64,000 nucleotides of DNA from Brevundimonas sp. 357 (GTDB lineage Bacteria > Pseudomonadota > Alphaproteobacteria > Caulobacterales > Caulobacteraceae). Of the stretch, positions 1 to 11,443 are shown piece after piece. How positions within the stretch are numbered: the first letter of the stretch is position 1; every line of letters begins with the position of its first letter. The notes beneath the pieces were generated by a model, which was not told the DNA's origin, did no database searches, and saw only the letters and a program-made list of their open reading frames with translations. The stretch is taken from NCBI RefSeq assembly GCF_003938605.1, contig NZ_RHWX01000001.1, forward strand, positions 62,001-126,000, given 5' to 3'. The position numbers and the translations under genes are program-made.

Positions 1-1
1 C

Positions 2-403
2 AACGCCGCCGGACAGGAGGTGCGCTTCGCCGACTTCGCAGGCAAGGTGACGGTGGTGAATCTGTGGGCCACATGGTGCGCCCCGTGCCGGATCGAGATG
101 CCGACCCTGGCCGCCCTGGCCGACCACTACAAGACGCGCGACGACTTCGCCGTAGTGACCGTCAGCATGGACGCGGAAAAGACCGTCGACGACGCCCGCG
201 CCTTCATCGCCGACCACGCGCCGCTGGAATTCTACATCGATCCCAAGTTCCAGCTGGCCTTCGAATTCCCCGGCAAGGGCGCCATGCCCCAGACCATGGT
301 GCTGGACCGCCGGGGTCAGGTTCGCGCCGTGCTGGTCGGCGAGGCCGACTGGGCCAGCCCCGAGGCCAAAGCCCTGATCGACGACCTGCTGGCCGGAGGC
401 TGA
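2..403 (+). CDS. TlpA-family thiol:disulfide oxidoreductase, 5' end cut by window
   Basis: The reading frame is already open at base 2, so the true start lies outside the window; 133 residues are visible. They form a thioredoxin-like fold of the TlpA/ResA type: the motif WATWCAPC carries the redox cysteines at visible residues 26 and 29, and a cis-proline-type segment (GAMPQT) follows near residue 92. Family members reduce or shuffle disulfides in exported or membrane-bound proteins, often for cytochrome c maturation. The missing N-terminus would normally carry a signal peptide or membrane anchor, which cannot be checked here. A GTG at base 20 is probably internal, because the conserved beta strand before it is in frame. 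The assignment to the family is firm; the substrate is unknown. Confidence 0.88.
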   Translation, partial: NAAGQEVRFADFAGKVTVVNLWATWCAPCRIEMPTLAALADHYKTRDDFAVVTVSMDAEKTVDDARAFIADHAPLEFYIDPKFQLAFEFPGKGAMPQTMVLDRRGQVRAVLVGEADWASPEAKALIDDLLAGG

Positions 404-417
404 GGCCAGCCTCCGGC
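392..417 (+). terminator. Hairpin overlapping the stop codon of the TlpA-like gene
   Basis: GCCGGAGGCTG (392-402) pairs perfectly with CAGCCTCCGGC (407-417) across a 4-nt loop. The stop codon lies inside it. No T-run follows, so it may be a weak or Rho-assisted terminator, or an mRNA 3'-end stabiliser. Confidence 0.35.
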
Positions 418-473
418 GCTGCTTGTCGGAGACGGCCCAAAGGGTTGATCCTCCAGCCGCACAGGAGGCTGCA

Positions 474-830
474 ATGAGCGTTGAGACCCATTACCTGGCC
501 GTCTTCACCAGCGACAAGACCGGCCCCAAATGGCGGGCCTGGCGCGCCATGAGCGAGGCCGAGCAGGCCGAGACGGCCCGCCTCGGCGTCGCCGCCGTCG
601 CCGAATGGGAAGAGGCGCACCGCGACTCCATCGTCTTTCAGGGCGGCCCGCTGGGCCCGACCAAGCGCATCGACGACGACGGCGCCGTGACGGACGTGGT
701 CAACCTGCTGACCGTCTTCATGGTCGTGCGCGCCGACAGCCACGAGGCGGCGGCCCGCCTGTTCGAGAACCACCCGCACATGAACCCCTTCCCCTGCGAC
801 GGGGTGGAGGTGATGCCGGTGCTGGGGTGA
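474..830 (+). CDS. YCII-related domain protein
   Basis: This 118-residue protein (MSVETHYLAVFTSD...) has the size and pattern of the YCII/DGPF-type family: a small alpha-beta ferredoxin-like domain with a central 'VFQGGPLGPTKRIDDDG' type segment and a late 'AARLFENHPHM' helix. Members are small cytoplasmic proteins, some linked to chlorinated-aromatic metabolism or sigma-factor neighbours, but most have no known reaction. The start at 474 is chosen because AGGAGG-like sequence (463-468) sits at good spacing; an in-frame upstream start at 423 lacks this. It stands alone after the TlpA-like gene. Family assignment is moderately secure, function is not. Confidence 0.72.
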   Translation: MSVETHYLAVFTSDKTGPKWRAWRAMSEAEQAETARLGVAAVAEWEEAHRDSIVFQGGPLGPTKRIDDDGAVTDVVNLLTVFMVVRADSHEAAARLFENHPHMNPFPCDGVEVMPVLG

Positions 831-896
831 GTGCGCTTCTACCTATGCCATCATCTGATTCGATACTTGGTTCAGGTGACATCAATCGGCAAGTCA

Positions 897-1808
897 CTAC
901 ACAACTAACCGACGTATGCGATCTTCCCAGTCGCTCCCATGAATAATTCGGTCGCGATGCAACCCACCAGTCAACACTTCAGCTTTAGTCAAGCGTGATA
1001 CCGTTTGCCAATCATCGCCAAAAACGTAGGTAGCATTGCCACCTTTAGTGCTTTCGAGGATTGCGAGCTTCTTTTTGGGGAACACGAACGCAACGTAGTC
1101 CCGGAACCCCCCCGCCCCGACATACACAGCGTCAGGCTCAAGCAGACCTAGAACTTGGTGACGCCACATGACCGGACCAGCATACCGCGCGCTCCGTCGG
1201 CCAATAGCCTGCTGGACATGCTCCCGGATTGCAGACCACGGGTATTGACCGGAGGGCAACAAATGCCAATTCACGCGACGGATGGGCGGCGGTTTGACAG
1301 AGGCCAAATCTTGGGTCCGGACATCGCAGCTTCCAAACAGTTCCAAGAACACATTAACGGCGTGCTGCACTTCGTCGGAAGTCGCGCTCGACCAGAGCAA
1401 CTCATCTGAAACGATGTAGCCGCTCCCAACCACAGCCATGAACGTGAGCTCAATGGCGGGGGGCGCAACGAAGGTCCGCGGGTAGCACGAGCGGTAGATG
1501 GCCTTGTAGTCGGTGACCGTTTCAGTTCCGCCGCCAGGCAGCCATTGCTCCCAGCTCCACTCGATCGTGGTTATATACCGTTCTTCTTTAGGCCGATCCC
1601 TGTGGACAATGTAACGCCCCTCGGCATTGAATCGAGTGATGGGCCCAATTGCGCTCGGAAGAACCGCATCCCCCTCAACCGGATCATCGAAACCGACACG
1701 AACTAACCGGTCAGGCGTCGAGTCCACAACGACCCTCAGACGTTGCCCTTCAGGCAAGTGCCCCAGGTGACGGGCAATGTTACGAATTCGTTTTTGGTTA
1801 AATATCAT
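897..1808 (-). CDS. Hypothetical protein in a low-GC stretch
   Basis: This encodes 303 residues and I do not recognise a named family. The start at 1808 (MIFNQKRIRN) is preferred over 1829 because AGGAG lies about nine bases upstream of it. No signal peptide or membrane segment is visible. The C-terminal third (residues about 200-300) is the most structured-looking, with beta-rich segments such as 'DAVYVGAGGFRDYVAFVF' and 'GNATYVFGDDW'. Base composition is clearly lower in G+C than both flanks, and the surrounding gaps (831-896, 1809-1919) are AT-rich too, suggesting the gene arrived by transfer as a single-gene insertion between housekeeping genes. It could be accessory or defence-related, but nothing in the sequence proves that. 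Confidence 0.7.
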   Translation of the reverse strand: MIFNQKRIRNIARHLGHLPEGQRLRVVVDSTPDRLVRVGFDDPVEGDAVLPSAIGPITRFNAEGRYIVHRDRPKEERYITTIEWSWEQWLPGGGTETVTDYKAIYRSCYPRTFVAPPAIELTFMAVVGSGYIVSDELLWSSATSDEVQHAVNVFLELFGSCDVRTQDLASVKPPPIRRVNWHLLPSGQYPWSAIREHVQQAIGRRSARYAGPVMWRHQVLGLLEPDAVYVGAGGFRDYVAFVFPKKKLAILESTKGGNATYVFGDDWQTVSRLTKAEVLTGGLHRDRIIHGSDWEDRIRRLVV

Positions 1809-1919
1809 CAGGCGCACTCCTGCTGACATAACGCCGTGATTCGACGCGCAACCTCAACGAGTCAATTAACAACTATCGCAATATTGCCCTCACCTAGGGT
1901 CGCTTCCACAGTCTGACCC

Positions 1920-4505
<2,586 letters not shown>

Positions 4506-4623
4506 GTCGTTCGGTTTCCCCTCAGGAGGCGGATTTCGACTCAATGCGCCCTTTCACGAAGCGACGCCTTGAGCTGTCGCAAAGGAGGTGGGTGTGGCCG
4601 GGAGGACACGCAAGAGAGGGGCA

Positions 4624-4658
4624 CAAAAACGCCCGCCGCCAAGACAGGCGACGGGCGT
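4624..4658 (-). terminator. Rho-independent terminator after the outer-membrane receptor gene
   Basis: Read on the minus strand, ACGCCCGTCGCC and GGCGGCGGGCGT form a 12-bp stem (one G-T wobble) with the loop TGTCTT, followed by TTTTTGTG. It lies about 25 bases past the stop of the receptor gene and separates it from clpB, which continues in the same direction. Confidence 0.85.
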
Positions 4659-4681
4659 CGGAATCCGATTTGACGACAGGG

Positions 4682-6958
4682 TCAGCCGCCGGACGGGCCG
4701 GTCGAGAAGTCGAACTGTTCGGGCTGGCGACGGGGACCGCCAAAGGACCAGCTCAGACCCAGGTAGAAGGCGCGCAGGTTCAGATCCTGATCGAAACGCT
4801 CGCGGAACTGCGGCGTGTCGTAGGTGGTGGCGCCGCCGAAGGAGTTCAGGATATCGCGGGCGGTAAACTGCAGCGACAAGGTGTCGGTCAGCTTGCGACG
4901 ATAACCGAAATTCAGCATGCCGCCGCTCTCCCGCGTCCCCTGGGCCAGTAGTTGATCACCCTGCCAGAAGCCCATCAGTTGGACGAAGTCCTTGGGCGTA
5001 GCCTGCCAATTCAGGCTGAGGCGGCCGGTTACCATCTCGCCCTCGCGGTCGCGGCCGCCCGGGATGCCGGCCGCGTCGATCTCCTGACGGAAGGCGTTGA
5101 CGCTGGCGTTGTAGCGCAGGGTCGGGTGCAGGCGGCCGCTGGCGGTCAGCTCGACCCCCAGATCGCGCCGGGCGCCCAGATTTTCGGGCCGGGTCAGCAG
5201 GACGCCGCCGCCGACGTCCGTCGCCACGTCGGTGAAGGCCTTGGTCGTATCGCGGAAATAGGCCGTGGCCTGATAGAAGCTCTGCCCGCGCCGCATCTGC
5301 CACATGGCCTCGAAGCTGTCGGTCTCCTGCGGCTCCAGATCCGGATTGCCCGAGCGCAGGTTCAGCGGATCGCCGTAAACGATGAAGGGATTCAGCTGCG
5401 ACGGCTGAGGCCGCTGGATGCGCCGCGAATAGCTGCCGCGCAGCGTCTGCGTCTCGGTCAACTGATACTGAAGATGGAAGGTCGGGTAGGCGCGGAAGTA
5501 GTCCTGGGACGCGCGTACGGCGTTGGTGACGTCCTCGACCTCGATGTCCGCCTGCTCCAGTCGCAGGCCGAACTGGCCGGACAGCTTCTCGCCGAACGGG
5601 CGCTCATAGGTGGCGTAGAGGGCGTAGACGATCTGCTCCGCCTCGAACCGATTGCTCTGCGACGGCACGAGGGCCAGGGCGTTCTCGGACGGCCCGCGCC
5701 GCACCTCATTCTCCTGATCCGGCCGGGTGAGGTTCAACTCATAACCCGCGCGCAGCTTGGCGCCCTCGCCCATCGGCCGAGTATAGGCGCTGGTGAAGCC
5801 AATCGTCTCCTGCGCGTTCAGACCGCGCTGGGCCTCATACACTGTCGGCTCCGTCGGGACGCTGAAGACGTTGGCGGCCAGGGAGTCGTTCTCATGGTCG
5901 TTGCGGTCGTAGCGCAGCTCGTTCGACCACTCATGCCCCGAGGCGTCGAACTGGTGCAGCACCCGGCCGGTGACGCCCCAACCGTCCATGGCGAAGCCGC
6001 CCGAGCCGTCGCGGCTATAGGCGCGGGTCAGGGCGCCCGAGCCGTCGCGGGTCTCGAACAGGCCGCCCACATCGCTGTCGACGTCGAAACGGTTGGCGCG
6101 CGCCTCGCCGGTCAGCATGGTCTTGTCGGTCAGCCGGTATTCAGCCGCCACCCGGCCGAAGAAACCACCCTGGGTCGAGTCGATGCTCTGAGCCGTCGTG
6201 GTCGTGCCGACGGTCGCGCCCGAAGCGTTGAGCTGTTCGCGCAGGCGGTCGAAAGTCATGCTCTGCTCGTCATGGCGATAGCTGAGATCGCCGGTCAGGG
6301 TCAGCTTGCCGCGCTGGCGCGAGCCGCTGGCGCCGACGTTCCAGCGCCCGTTGTCGCCGACGTTGGCGCGCAGCGAGCCGGTCGTCACGGTCGCGCCCGG
6401 CGCTCCCGTAGCTGCGGCGGCGGCCACCGCCGCAGGAACCGGCTTGGTGATCAGGTTGATGACACCGCCGGAGCCCTCAGGACTGTAGGCGGCGGATGGA
6501 TTGGTCATCACCTCGATGCGGGCGTAGCGGTCGGCCGGCAGTTGCAGCACCGCATCGGCGCGGTTCGGGCCCGACAGGATCGCCGAGGGACGCCCATCGA
6601 CCAGGATGGTGACGTTACCATCGCCGCGCAGAGAGACGTTGCCCTGAGGATCGACATCAACGGAAGGCACATTGCGCAGGGCCTCCGCCAGGGTGCCGGT
6701 CGCCGCCTGGAGATCATCGGCCAGGCTGTAGCTGATCGAATCGATCGAGGTGCGGACATCGTTGGCGCGGGCGCTGACGACGACGTCGCCCACGGCCGCG
6801 GGTTGATCGTCCTTGTCGGCCTTCTGGGGCGGGGTCTGCGCCGGCGGGCTCTGGGTCTGCTGTGCGCCGACGGCGGGCTGCGCCGTCTGCGCCAGAACGC
6901 CCGTCGCAGGCAGGGCCAAAACCACCCCCAGCAGGGGCGCGAACTTGTATTTCGTCAT
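4682..6958 (-). CDS. TonB-dependent-receptor-like outer membrane beta-barrel protein
   Basis: This encodes 758 residues with a clear Sec signal peptide (MTKYKFAPLLGVVLALPATGVLAQ), then an A/Q/P-rich linker, then a plug-like domain (about 60-160, including 'LRNVPSVDVDPQGNVSLRG' and 'ILVDGRPSA'), and a long beta-barrel. It resembles the outer membrane beta-barrel family related to TonB receptors, which import large ligands such as siderophores, glycans or peptides. The barrel ends 'YLGLSWSFGG' and is followed by a 16-residue hydrophilic tail instead of the usual terminal aromatic residue. The start at 6958 is supported by the signal peptide and by GAGGA nine bases upstream. It is divergent from the BCCT transporter gene. 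The ligand cannot be inferred. Confidence 0.85.
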   Translation of the reverse strand: MTKYKFAPLLGVVLALPATGVLAQTAQPAVGAQQTQSPPAQTPPQKADKDDQPAAVGDVVVSARANDVRTSIDSISYSLADDLQAATGTLAEALRNVPSVDVDPQGNVSLRGDGNVTILVDGRPSAILSGPNRADAVLQLPADRYARIEVMTNPSAAYSPEGSGGVINLITKPVPAAVAAAAATGAPGATVTTGSLRANVGDNGRWNVGASGSRQRGKLTLTGDLSYRHDEQSMTFDRLREQLNASGATVGTTTTAQSIDSTQGGFFGRVAAEYRLTDKTMLTGEARANRFDVDSDVGGLFETRDGSGALTRAYSRDGSGGFAMDGWGVTGRVLHQFDASGHEWSNELRYDRNDHENDSLAANVFSVPTEPTVYEAQRGLNAQETIGFTSAYTRPMGEGAKLRAGYELNLTRPDQENEVRRGPSENALALVPSQSNRFEAEQIVYALYATYERPFGEKLSGQFGLRLEQADIEVEDVTNAVRASQDYFRAYPTFHLQYQLTETQTLRGSYSRRIQRPQPSQLNPFIVYGDPLNLRSGNPDLEPQETDSFEAMWQMRRGQSFYQATAYFRDTTKAFTDVATDVGGGVLLTRPENLGARRDLGVELTASGRLHPTLRYNASVNAFRQEIDAAGIPGGRDREGEMVTGRLSLNWQATPKDFVQLMGFWQGDQLLAQGTRESGGMLNFGYRRKLTDTLSLQFTARDILNSFGGATTYDTPQFRERFDQDLNLRAFYLGLSWSFGGPRRQPEQFDFSTGPSGG

Positions 6959-7110
6959 GGTTGGGCGTCCTCGCACGGACGTCCCTCAACGTCCTTCACA
7001 GTCGCCGATATCAGCGCCTCGACGTATAACCGAGTTACATCTTTTTCATCCCGAAGGCGGGTCTGTGGCTTCGATTTGGAACCCCAAGCGTAGCCGTGCG
7101 TTGGGGGCCC

Positions 7111-9021
7111 ATGCTGACATCCAAAATGAACCCTCGAGTCTTCTGGGGGGCCAGCGCCATTGCAGGCGGGCTGTTGCTGCTCGCCCTGACGGCGCCCGCC
7201 ACGTCCGGCCTGCTGTTCGGGCGCGCCCAGGCCTGGGTGATCGACACCTTCGGCTGGTTCTACGTGGCCTCCGTGGCGGGGTTCCTGCTGTTCGTGGCGG
7301 TGCTGGCCGTGGGGCCGACCGGGCGGCTGAAGCTGGGACCGGACGACGCCGAGCCGGACTTCCCCTATGTTTCCTGGCTGGCCATGCTGTTCGCAGCGGG
7401 CATGGGCATCGGCCTGATGTATTTCGCCGTCGCCGAGCCGGTGCAGCACTACATCGCCCCGCCCGAGGCCCAGCCCGGCACCTTGACGGCCGCGCGCGAG
7501 GCCATGGTCATCACCTACACCCACTGGGGCGTCCATGCCTGGGCCATCTACGCCGTGGTGGGCCTCAGCCTGGCCTATTTCGCCCACCGCAAGGGCCTGC
7601 CGCTGACCATGCGCTCCAGCCTCTATCCCCTGCTGGGCAAGCGGGTGAACGGGTGGGTCGGCGATGCGGTCGACATCTTCGCCATCTGCGGCACCCTGTT
7701 CGGCATCGCCACCTCCCTGGGCCTGGGCGTGGCGCAGATGAACTCAGGCCTGCACTATGTCTTCGGCCTTCCCAGCAGCGTCATCATGCAGGTCGGCCTG
7801 ATCGCCGTGGTCATGGGAGCCGCGACCATTTCCGTGCTGACCGGCGTGGACAAGGGCGTACGGCGCCTGTCCGAGCTGAACCTGGTTCTGGCCGTCTGCC
7901 TGATGCTGTTCGTGCTCATCGCGGGACCGACGCTGTTCCTGCTGCGGGCCTATGTGCAGAATTTCGGCCTCTACCTGGATCATTTCTTCGTCCGCACCTT
8001 CACCCTCTACGCCTATGAGCCGCGCGCCTGGATGGCGGACTGGACGCTGTTCTACTGGGCGTGGTGGATCGCCTGGTCGCCGTTCGTGGGCATGTTCATC
8101 GCCCGCATCTCGCGCGGGCGCACGGTGCGGGAGTTCCTGATCGGCGTGCTGCTGGTGCCGACGGCCTTCACCTTCCTGTGGATGACGGTCTTCGGCAATA
8201 CGGCCATGAGCCTGGATCTGGGCGTGGCGGCGGGAGCGATCTCGGACGCCGTGCAGGCGGATTTGTCGACGGCCCTGTTCCGCTTCCTGGAGTATCTGCC
8301 GGGGACGGCGATCACCTCGGTCCTGGCCATCGCCCTGGTGGCGGTCTTCTTCGTCACCTCGGCGGATTCCGGCTCCCTGGTCATCGACACCCTGGCCTCG
8401 GGCGGCGCCGAGGAGACGCCGCGCTGGCAACGGGTCTACTGGTGCGTGCTGCAAGGACTGGCGGCGGCCCTGCTGCTGTTGGCGGGCGGTCTCGGCGCCT
8501 TGCAGGCGGCGACCCTGGTGGCGGCCCTGCCCTTCGCCGTCATCATGATCCTGGCCTGTTTCGGCCTGGCGCGACAGATGAACGCCGACCTGAGGGGCGA
8601 GGCCGTCGAGACCGAAGCGCCGCCGCTGCGCGAACAGCTCAAGCGCATCCTGGCCCCGGCCAGCCGCCGCGACATCGACCGCCAGATCGCCCGCCACGGC
8701 GCCCCGGCGCTGGAAGAGGTGCGCGCCGCCGTCGCCGCCGAGGGGCTGGAAAACAGCGAGGTTCAGAGCGACGACAACGGCGTCTGGCTACGGGTCGAGC
8801 ACGCCAACGGGCGGGACTTCCTGTATCGCCTGGGCGCCCGATCCAGACCCCTGCCCGCCCTGACCGCGCTAGAGGCCCCCGAGAACCGTCGCGCGCTGGA
8901 GTGGCGGCTCAGCGCCGTGACCGGCGACGGCATGCGTCCGCGCGACGTGACCGGCTTCACCCGCGCCCAGATCGTGGCGGACGTGCTGGAGCACTTGCAA
9001 AGGTGGCGGCTGGCGGCATAG
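7111..9021 (+). CDS. BCCT-family transporter (betaine/choline/carnitine type)
   Basis: This encodes 636 residues with about 12 membrane segments. Family signatures are plain: 'GMGIGLMYFAVAEPVQHY' near residue 100, 'THWGVHAWAIYAVVG' near 140, and 'FYWAWWIAWSPFVGMFIARISRGRTVREF' motif residues near 320. BCCT carriers move quaternary-ammonium solutes driven by the sodium or proton gradient, mainly for osmoprotection. A soluble C-terminal region of about 130 residues follows the last membrane helix, as in BetT-type members, where the tail senses osmotic stress. The start at 7111 is the ATG following GGGGG, though spacing is tight; ATG 7126 is an alternative. Substrate specificity between choline and betaine cannot be settled by eye. 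Confidence 0.93.
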   Translation: MLTSKMNPRVFWGASAIAGGLLLLALTAPATSGLLFGRAQAWVIDTFGWFYVASVAGFLLFVAVLAVGPTGRLKLGPDDAEPDFPYVSWLAMLFAAGMGIGLMYFAVAEPVQHYIAPPEAQPGTLTAAREAMVITYTHWGVHAWAIYAVVGLSLAYFAHRKGLPLTMRSSLYPLLGKRVNGWVGDAVDIFAICGTLFGIATSLGLGVAQMNSGLHYVFGLPSSVIMQVGLIAVVMGAATISVLTGVDKGVRRLSELNLVLAVCLMLFVLIAGPTLFLLRAYVQNFGLYLDHFFVRTFTLYAYEPRAWMADWTLFYWAWWIAWSPFVGMFIARISRGRTVREFLIGVLLVPTAFTFLWMTVFGNTAMSLDLGVAAGAISDAVQADLSTALFRFLEYLPGTAITSVLAIALVAVFFVTSADSGSLVIDTLASGGAEETPRWQRVYWCVLQGLAAALLLLAGGLGALQAATLVAALPFAVIMILACFGLARQMNADLRGEAVETEAPPLREQLKRILAPASRRDIDRQIARHGAPALEEVRAAVAAEGLENSEVQSDDNGVWLRVEHANGRDFLYRLGARSRPLPALTALEAPENRRALEWRLSAVTGDGMRPRDVTGFTRAQIVADVLEHLQRWRLAA

Positions 9022-9093
9022 GGCGCGCGACGCCCCTTGGCCCGGCGGACGGGCGGCGTTAGCGTCGCCGTTCAGTCTTCGGGAGCGTCCTTG

Positions 9094-10746
9094 ATGTCCA
9101 TCCGCCTGTCGCGCCGCGCCGCGCTGATCTCTTCCGCCGTCGGCGCCGCCGGCGCGGCCCTGCCCGCTACCGGCTGGGCGCAGACCAGCGCGGACACGCG
9201 CACGGATGAGGAGATCGCCGCCGCCGCCGACGCCTGGGTGCAGCGGTGCATGGCCGCCTGGCCGGACCAGCCCGCCGTCTCCCTGGCCCTGGTGCGCGAT
9301 GGCAAGACGGTGCTGGCCAAGGGCTACGGCGTGCGCCGTCAGGGCAAGGCCGAGCCCGCCGACGAACACACCCTGTTCGCCATCGCGTCGAACTCCAAGA
9401 ACGTCACCGCCGCCTGCCTGGCCATTCTGGTCGATGAGGGCAAGGTGAAATGGGACGAGCCGATCCGCACCTATCTGCCCGGCTTCACCCTGTCGGACCC
9501 GATGGTGGGCGAGCGCATCACCGTGCGCGACACCCTGAGCCATCGCGCCGGTTTCGGCCTGGGCGCCGGCGACCTGCTGTTCTGGCCCAACAGCGACCGG
9601 ACGCGCGCCGAGGTCTTGGCGCAGGCCGCCTTCGTGCCGATCGAGGACGGCTTCCGCGAGGACTACCACTACTGCAACCTGATGTTCGTGGTGGCGGGCG
9701 CGGTAATCGAAAAGGTCTCGGGCCTGTCCTGGGAGGACTTCGTCCAGACCCGCATCTTCGACCGCGTGGGCATGAGCGAGAGCGTGCCCCTGGCCCGCCT
9801 GGCCGATCCGGCGAAGTCCGCCCTGCCTCACGGCCGCGTCGGGCCGCCCCTGCGCTATCAGGGGGCAATGACCCAGATCGCCGAGTCGATCGTCGAGGTG
9901 TGGAACTGGGATTCGGCGGCGGCGGCGGGCGGCATCTGCGCCAGCGCCCACGACTGGGCCAAATGGATCGCCGTACGCCTGAACGACGGCAAGCTGGCCG
10001 ACGGCTCGCGCCTGTTCTCCGAAGCCGCCGCGCGCGAGATGTACAAGCCGAACATCGTGGTCTCCTCATCCAACGGGCCGACGGCGGCCCTGCCGAACCG
10101 GGCCGTGGCCTCGACCTACGCCATGGGCTTGCAGGTGCAGGACTATCGCGGCGAGCGGCTGGCCACCCACGGCGGCGGCTCGCCCGGCGGCATCTCGGCC
10201 ACGGTGCTGATCCCCGGCCGCAAGATCGGTTTCAGCGTCTTCACCAACGCCGAAGAGAGCTTCCTGCTGCGCGCCCTGCGATCGGGCCTGTCGGACATCG
10301 CCATGAACAAGGTCGACGTCGACTGGATCGCCGATTCCAAACGAATTGAGGCCGAAGGGACCGAAAAATCGCTGAAGGCCGCCGTCGAGATCGACGCCAA
10401 ACAGGCGGCGGGCGCGGCCCCGTCCCTGCCGCTGGAGGCCTACGCCGGAACCTGGCGCGATCCCTGGTACGGCGACATCGTCATCGAGCCGAAGACCGAG
10501 GGGCGCGGCCGCAACCGCAAATCCGGCCTGTGGGTGCGCTTCACCCACACCCCGGCGCTGCAGGGGTGGCTGGAGCCCTACGACGGCGAGACCTTCCGCA
10601 CCCGCTTCCCCGACAAGCGCGAGGAAGACGCCTTCATCACTTTCAGCATCGGCACGGCCAAGCCTGCAACCGCCACGGTCAAGGGCGTCTCGCCCGACAT
10701 CGACTTCAGCTACGACTATCAGGATCTGCGGCTGACGCGAGCGTGA
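9094..10746 (+). CDS. Exported serine hydrolase of the beta-lactamase/class C family
   Basis: This 550-residue protein begins with a twin-arginine style signal (SRRAALISSAVGAAGAALP, cleaved near WAQ-30). The catalytic pattern of penicillin-binding-protein-like esterases and peptidases is present: Ser99-x-x-Lys102 (SNSK), Tyr193-Cys-Asn195, and a HGGG motif near residue 377. A C-terminal beta-rich domain of about 110 residues follows, of the kind often attached to these hydrolases (DUF3471-like). It probably acts in the periplasm on peptides, D-amino-acid or ester substrates. The family ranges from D-aminopeptidase to esterase, so neither the reaction nor resistance to beta-lactams can be claimed. 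The start at 9094 has GGGAG upstream and gives the clean signal. Confidence 0.9.
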   Translation: MSIRLSRRAALISSAVGAAGAALPATGWAQTSADTRTDEEIAAAADAWVQRCMAAWPDQPAVSLALVRDGKTVLAKGYGVRRQGKAEPADEHTLFAIASNSKNVTAACLAILVDEGKVKWDEPIRTYLPGFTLSDPMVGERITVRDTLSHRAGFGLGAGDLLFWPNSDRTRAEVLAQAAFVPIEDGFREDYHYCNLMFVVAGAVIEKVSGLSWEDFVQTRIFDRVGMSESVPLARLADPAKSALPHGRVGPPLRYQGAMTQIAESIVEVWNWDSAAAAGGICASAHDWAKWIAVRLNDGKLADGSRLFSEAAAREMYKPNIVVSSSNGPTAALPNRAVASTYAMGLQVQDYRGERLATHGGGSPGGISATVLIPGRKIGFSVFTNAEESFLLRALRSGLSDIAMNKVDVDWIADSKRIEAEGTEKSLKAAVEIDAKQAAGAAPSLPLEAYAGTWRDPWYGDIVIEPKTEGRGRNRKSGLWVRFTHTPALQGWLEPYDGETFRTRFPDKREEDAFITFSIGTAKPATATVKGVSPDIDFSYDYQDLRLTRA

Positions 10747-10767
10747 GGCCTCGGACGCCGTCCAAGC

Positions 10768-10983
10768 TCACCCTTCGCCCGCCGCCTCCAGCCGGGCGAT
10801 GCGGCGGTCCATGTCGGCGACCTGATCCTTCAACCGTCGCGCCTCGGACGCCATGTCGACCGGCGTGCCGTCGTCATAGGTCAGTTGCGCGCCCTTCTCG
10901 ATCAGGTCGAGACGGTAAAGGGCGGTGACGCGGGTCGCCTTGAACCGCTCCAGCTCGCTTTCCGGGGAGATGACGCGGGCCAT
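10768..10983 (-). CDS. Small coiled-coil hypothetical protein
   Basis: This encodes 71 residues. The C-terminal half is heptad-like (RRLKDQVADMDRRIARLEA), suggesting a short coiled coil; the N-terminal half (SPESELERFKATRVTALYRLDLIEKGAQLTYDDGTPVD) is mixed alpha-beta. No signal peptide is present. The start codon lies one base after the RidA stop, so the two are almost certainly co-transcribed and translated together. The function is unknown. Confidence 0.65.
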   Translation of the reverse strand: MARVISPESELERFKATRVTALYRLDLIEKGAQLTYDDGTPVDMASEARRLKDQVADMDRRIARLEAAGEG

Positions 10984-10984
10984 G

Positions 10985-11326
10985 TCAGCGCGCCGCCACG
11001 ACGATGACTTCGACGAGGTAGTCGGGCGTGGCCAGCTTGGCCTCGCAGGTGGCGCGGGCGGGCGGATGGGCCGGATCGACCCAGGCGTCCCAGACGGCGT
11101 TCATCGCCTCGAAATCGGCGATGTCGGCCAGCCAGACCTGGGCCGACAGTATCTTCGTCTTGTCGCTGCCGCACTCGGCCAGGATCGCCTCGACCTCGGC
11201 CAGAGCGGTGCGCGTCTGGGCGGCGACGTCCTCGCCCGGCTCGCCGACCTGTCCGGCCAGATAGAGGGTCTGGCCGTGGGCCACGGCCTGGCTCATGCGG
11301 CTGTCGGGCTGGATGCGGGTGATCAT
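10985..11326 (-). CDS. RidA-family reactive intermediate/imine deaminase
   Basis: This encodes 113 residues, starting MITRIQPDSRMSQAVAHGQTLYLAGQVG, which matches the YjgF/YER057c/UK114 fold. RidA hydrolyses reactive enamine/imine intermediates such as 2-aminoacrylate released by PLP enzymes. The conserved substrate arginine is seen in 'PPARATCEAKL' and the conserved Glu in the last strand, 'YLVEVIVVA'. The family forms trimers. It heads a two-gene unit with the small coiled-coil gene and is divergent from the SRPBCC gene. Subgroup (RidA proper versus Rid2-7) was not resolved. Confidence 0.88.
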   Translation of the reverse strand: MITRIQPDSRMSQAVAHGQTLYLAGQVGEPGEDVAAQTRTALAEVEAILAECGSDKTKILSAQVWLADIADFEAMNAVWDAWVDPAHPPARATCEAKLATPDYLVEVIVVAAR

Positions 11327-11443
11327 GGCGGCTCCTTGCGGTTGACGCCGGACTTATACGCGGCGAGACGAACGCTCCAAGGACAAACGCCCGGCGCCTC
11401 CGCATCTTCCTAAACCCCAAAAGCCGTGTCACAGGATGCGGCC

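Noticed and set aside
4506..4623. Possible sigma-32 heat-shock promoter of clpB (CTTGCG and CACCCACC on the minus strand)
   Set aside because: Only part of the -35 element matches and the -10 is poor; expected from biology but not supported by sequence.
4952..7093. Very long open frames opposite real genes (also 28978-31461 and 58731-61280)
   Set aside because: They are antisense shadows of the receptor, S9 peptidase and gyrB genes, caused by high GC; no homology-like pattern or ribosome-binding site.
7081..7107. Hairpin CCCCAA...TTGGGG overlapping the BCCT gene ribosome-binding region
   Set aside because: Only six pairs with an imperfect, long loop; too weak to call a riboregulator.
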